This document shows, in pieces, positions 48,496-50,931 of a DNA stretch of 50,931 nt. This DNA is from a virus. Each line of letters begins with the position of its first letter. Positions within the stretch are counted from its first letter, which is position 1. Both the position numbers and the translations under genes were made by a program. The notes below the pieces were generated by a model. The model was not told the DNA's origin. It was given only the letters and a program-made list of their open reading frames with translations, and made no database searches. The stretch is from positions 1 to 50,931 of the IMG/VR virus record IMGVR_UViG_3300013113_000195; one strand, written 5' to 3'.

Positions 48496-48948
48496 ATGTT
48501 TGACCTTTCGTATCAAGAGAAAGTCAGAGCATGGCGTAATTTTCGCCTAGAAGTTTCTTGGCTGGATAGAGATGTTATACTAAATCGCACAGCGACTTTG
48601 TGGGCAATGGCACCAATAGCCATGCCACATTTGGCTTACGATTTGCCGGACACTTGGCCTCAGCCTTGGGACTTAATGTCATACCATGCTTTTGATGACG
48701 TAGGGAAAACATTAGGAATATATTATACACTTTTTTTGACAAATAGATTTGACAAACGGGACCTAGATGTAGTAATATATAACAATAAAGAAAGTTCAAC
48801 ATTAACCCCTACTGTTGATGTCTACAACAAATATACTCTTAATTGGAGTAATGGCGACGTTGTAAATACTTCAGTAGTAGAAAATAGTTCCAATAGTAGA
48901 ATTTGGAGATACAATTATGTTGAACTTAGAACAGAGACGTACTTATAA
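48496..48948 (+). CDS. Uncharacterised protein after the tail fibre
   Basis: A 150-residue protein with several Trp residues (VRAWRNFRLEVSWLDRDVIL, LPDTWPQPWDLMSYHAFDDV). No motif recognised. It may be a fibre chaperone or another tail component, by position only. Its end lies 34 bases before the nrdA start. Confidence 0.6.
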   Translation: MFDLSYQEKVRAWRNFRLEVSWLDRDVILNRTATLWAMAPIAMPHLAYDLPDTWPQPWDLMSYHAFDDVGKTLGIYYTLFLTNRFDKRDLDVVIYNNKESSTLTPTVDVYNKYTLNWSNGDVVNTSVVENSSNSRIWRYNYVELRTETYL

Positions 48949-48982
48949 AGAAAATAGTGAATATCAAACGAAAGTAGGGAAT

Positions 48983-50931
48983 ATGGTGGCAGTAAAACAA
49001 ATTCAAATTAAAAAAAGAGACGGAGTCAACGAACCTTTAGATCTAGAAAAGATGCATAAGGTTGTATTTTTTGCTTGTGAAGGATTAGCAAACGTAAGTG
49101 CTAGTCAAGTAGAAATTAATAGTCATTTAAGTTTTTTCGACGGAATGACAACATCAGAAATTCAAGAAACATTAATTAAAAGCGCCGCAGATTTAATTAG
49201 TGAAAATACGCCCAACTATCAATACGTTGGAGGAAGATTAATATCATATCATTTAAGAAAGATGGTTTACGGACAGTTTGAACCATGGCACATTTTAGAT
49301 CTAGTTAAGAAAAATGTTGCTGAAGAATATTACGATAAAGAATTATTAGAAACATACACAGAAAACGAGTGGGATAAACTTAACAGTTTCATCAAACACG
49401 ACCGCGATGAAAATTTAACTTATGCCGCAATGGAGCAGTTTAGAGGAAAGTACCTAGTACAAAATAGAGTTACTGGGGAACTTAAAGAAACACCTCAAAT
49501 GACTTATATGCTAATTGCCGCAACTTTGTTTAGCAAGTATCCTAAAGAAACAAGATTAAGATGGGTAAAAAATTATTATGATGCTATTAGCAATTTTGAT
49601 TTAAGTTTACCTACGCCAGTTATGGCAGGAGTTAGAACACCACAAAGACAATTTAGTAGTTGTGTTCTTATTGAAACAGGTGATAGCCTAGATTCGATTA
49701 ACGCTACAACAAGTAGTATTGTAAAGTACGTTAGTCAAAAGGCAGGTATCGGGATTGGCGCAGGTTCTATTCGTGCTTTAGGGTCACCAATTAGAAAGGG
49801 CGATGCTTATCATACAGGTGTCGTTCCTTTTTATAAAATGTTTCAAGCGGCGACAAGGAGTTGTAGTCAAGGCGGAGTAAGAAATGGTGCCGCCACTCTT
49901 TATTATCCTGTTTGGCATTACGAGATTGAAGATTTATTAGTATTAAAGAACAATAAAGGAACAGAAGACAACCGTGTTAGACACATGGATTATGGTGTAC
50001 AGTTTAATAAACTTATGTACGAAAGATTAATCGAAGGTGGTAACATTACGTTGTTCAGCCCACACGATGTTCCAGGGCTTTATGATTCATTTTTTGCCGA
50101 TCAAGACAAGTTCAAAGAACTGTATGAACGAGCAGAAAGGTCTACTAAAATTCGTAAAAAATCTATTCCCGCTTCTAAATTGTTTGGTGATTTTATGGAA
50201 GAACGTAAAAACACAGGCAGAATTTATTTAATGAATGTTGACAATGCTAACGAGCATGGAGCATTTAAACAAGATGTCGCACCTATCAAGCAAAGTAATT
50301 TATGTTGTGAAATTGACTTACCTACTAAACCACTAAATGATTTTAGTGACGAGGAAGGTGAAATTGCTTTATGTACTCTTTCCGCAATTAATTGGGGCAA
50401 TATAAAAGATCCTAGAGATTTTCAAATGCCTTGTGAATTAGCAGTAAGAGGATTAGATGCTTTATTAGATTATCAAAATTATCCTGTTAAAGCGGCAGAA
50501 AATAGTACAATGAAAAGACGCCCATTAGGTGTTGGTATTATTAATCTTGCTTATTGGATGGCCAAAAATAATATGACATACAGTGAGCCTAATCTAGAAT
50601 TAATTGATAGATGGGCAGAAGCATGGAGTTATTACTTAATTAAAGCAAGTGCCGATTTGGCTGTAGAGCAAGGTGCTTGTCCGGGTACTAACGAAACAAA
50701 ATACGGAGAAGGATTGCTACCTATTGACACATATAAAAAAGATGTCGATGAATTAGTTCCACACAAAGAACGTATGGCATGGACAAGTTTAAGAAAGCAA
50801 CTTAAAGAAACTGGTATTAAAAACTCAACACTAATGGCACTTATGCCTGCTGAAACATCAGCACAAATTAGTAACAGTACTAATGGCATTGAACCTCCTC
50901 GTAGTCTTGTTAGTGTTAAACAAAGTAAGCA
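48983..50931 (+). CDS. nrdA: Class Ia ribonucleotide reductase alpha subunit NrdA (truncated by window edge)
   Basis: The N-terminal 649 residues of NrdA, which reduces ribonucleotides to deoxyribonucleotides. ATG 48983 aligns with the start of E. coli NrdA; an in-frame ATG at 48917 has a better Shine-Dalgarno (GGAG, 8-base spacer) and would add 22 residues within the preceding gene. Landmarks are the ATP-cone (RDGVNEPLDLEKMHKV), QFSSCVLIETGDSLDS (active-site Cys), QAGIG-like VSQKAGIGIGAGSIR, QSNLCCEIDLPTKPLND (Asn, Cys and Glu of the radical site) and ALCTLSAINWG (second redox Cys). It runs close to E. coli NrdA throughout. The C-terminal Tyr pair and Cys pair lie outside the window. Confidence 0.96.
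   Translation, partial: MVAVKQIQIKKRDGVNEPLDLEKMHKVVFFACEGLANVSASQVEINSHLSFFDGMTTSEIQETLIKSAADLISENTPNYQYVGGRLISYHLRKMVYGQFEPWHILDLVKKNVAEEYYDKELLETYTENEWDKLNSFIKHDRDENLTYAAMEQFRGKYLVQNRVTGELKETPQMTYMLIAATLFSKYPKETRLRWVKNYYDAISNFDLSLPTPVMAGVRTPQRQFSSCVLIETGDSLDSINATTSSIVKYVSQKAGIGIGAGSIRALGSPIRKGDAYHTGVVPFYKMFQAATRSCSQGGVRNGAATLYYPVWHYEIEDLLVLKNNKGTEDNRVRHMDYGVQFNKLMYERLIEGGNITLFSPHDVPGLYDSFFADQDKFKELYERAERSTKIRKKSIPASKLFGDFMEERKNTGRIYLMNVDNANEHGAFKQDVAPIKQSNLCCEIDLPTKPLNDFSDEEGEIALCTLSAINWGNIKDPRDFQMPCELAVRGLDALLDYQNYPVKAAENSTMKRRPLGVGIINLAYWMAKNNMTYSEPNLELIDRWAEAWSYYLIKASADLAVEQGACPGTNETKYGEGLLPIDTYKKDVDELVPHKERMAWTSLRKQLKETGIKNSTLMALMPAETSAQISNSTNGIEPPRSLVSVKQSK

Noticed and set aside
1-50931. 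tRNA genes, CRISPR arrays, insertion sequences or integrase/attachment sites
   Set aside because: I looked for cloverleaf arms, T-loop motifs, regular short repeats, transposase or integrase motifs and found none.

Overview
This window looks like the interior of a large, AT-rich, T4-like (straboviral-type) marine myovirus genome. The evidence is a set of recognisable T4-core proteins: a gp32-like ssDNA-binding protein, UvsX recombinase, a UvsY-like mediator, UvsW helicase, a probable gp62 clamp-loader subunit and a class Ia NrdA. It also shows tightly packed overlapping genes (ATGA, TAATG), NATAAATA late-promoter-like boxes, and a small-gene set known from marine T4-like phages. No photosystem genes, tRNAs, integrase or IS elements were seen. 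A heterotrophic marine host, possibly a SAR11-like or other low-GC alphaproteobacterium, is more likely than a cyanobacterium, but that is inference.

Layout. 0-8.3 kb is an accessory module. It holds a full-length TctA-type tricarboxylate transporter subunit and a secreted TctC-like solute-binding protein. With them are a four-helix membrane protein that could be the missing small subunit, a 2OG/Fe(II)-oxygenase-like protein, a histone H1-like Lys/Ala/Pro protein, two related methyltransferases, two sulfotransferase-like P-loop proteins and an amidinotransferase-fold enzyme. 8.3-11.6 kb is recombination and replication (gp32, UvsX, small acidic protein, UvsY-like). 11.6-25.2 kb is a large surface-modification-like island: three GT-A-like glycosyltransferases, two GT-B-like proteins, a cytidylyltransferase-cupin fusion, two FkbM methyltransferases, a class I methyltransferase, GNAT, an SGNH hydrolase and a kinase-fold protein. 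ThyX is embedded in it, and a four-gene minus-strand operon ends in a 2OG oxygenase and two tandem paralogues of unknown function. 25.3-35 kb is early/metabolic and replication: MTA/SAH nucleosidase-like protein, AAA+ ATPase, UvsW, gp62-like, zinc-finger protein, a miniature DNA polymerase III alpha-like protein, phosphoribosyltransferase, and a radical SAM - 7Fe ferredoxin - sulfotransferase-like cassette. 35-48.9 kb is a late region: Ig-like structural protein, lipase, many small proteins beginning with an (I/L)xE motif, a KxDG nucleotidyltransferase-like protein, a second radical SAM protein, an XhlA-like membrane protein, a P-loop kinase, and a beta-helix tail fibre. An exonuclease gene with its own sigma70-type promoter sits inside it. 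From 48.98 kb the window runs into nrdA, cut off at the right edge.

The genes fit a lytic phage that rebuilds host nucleotide pools (NrdA, ThyX, phosphoribosyltransferase), runs T4-type recombination-dependent replication, and carries modules that would alter host uptake of organic acids and either virion or host-surface glycans. No stretch longer than about 300 bases lacks a gene; the longest gap is the 178-base structured leader before gp32.
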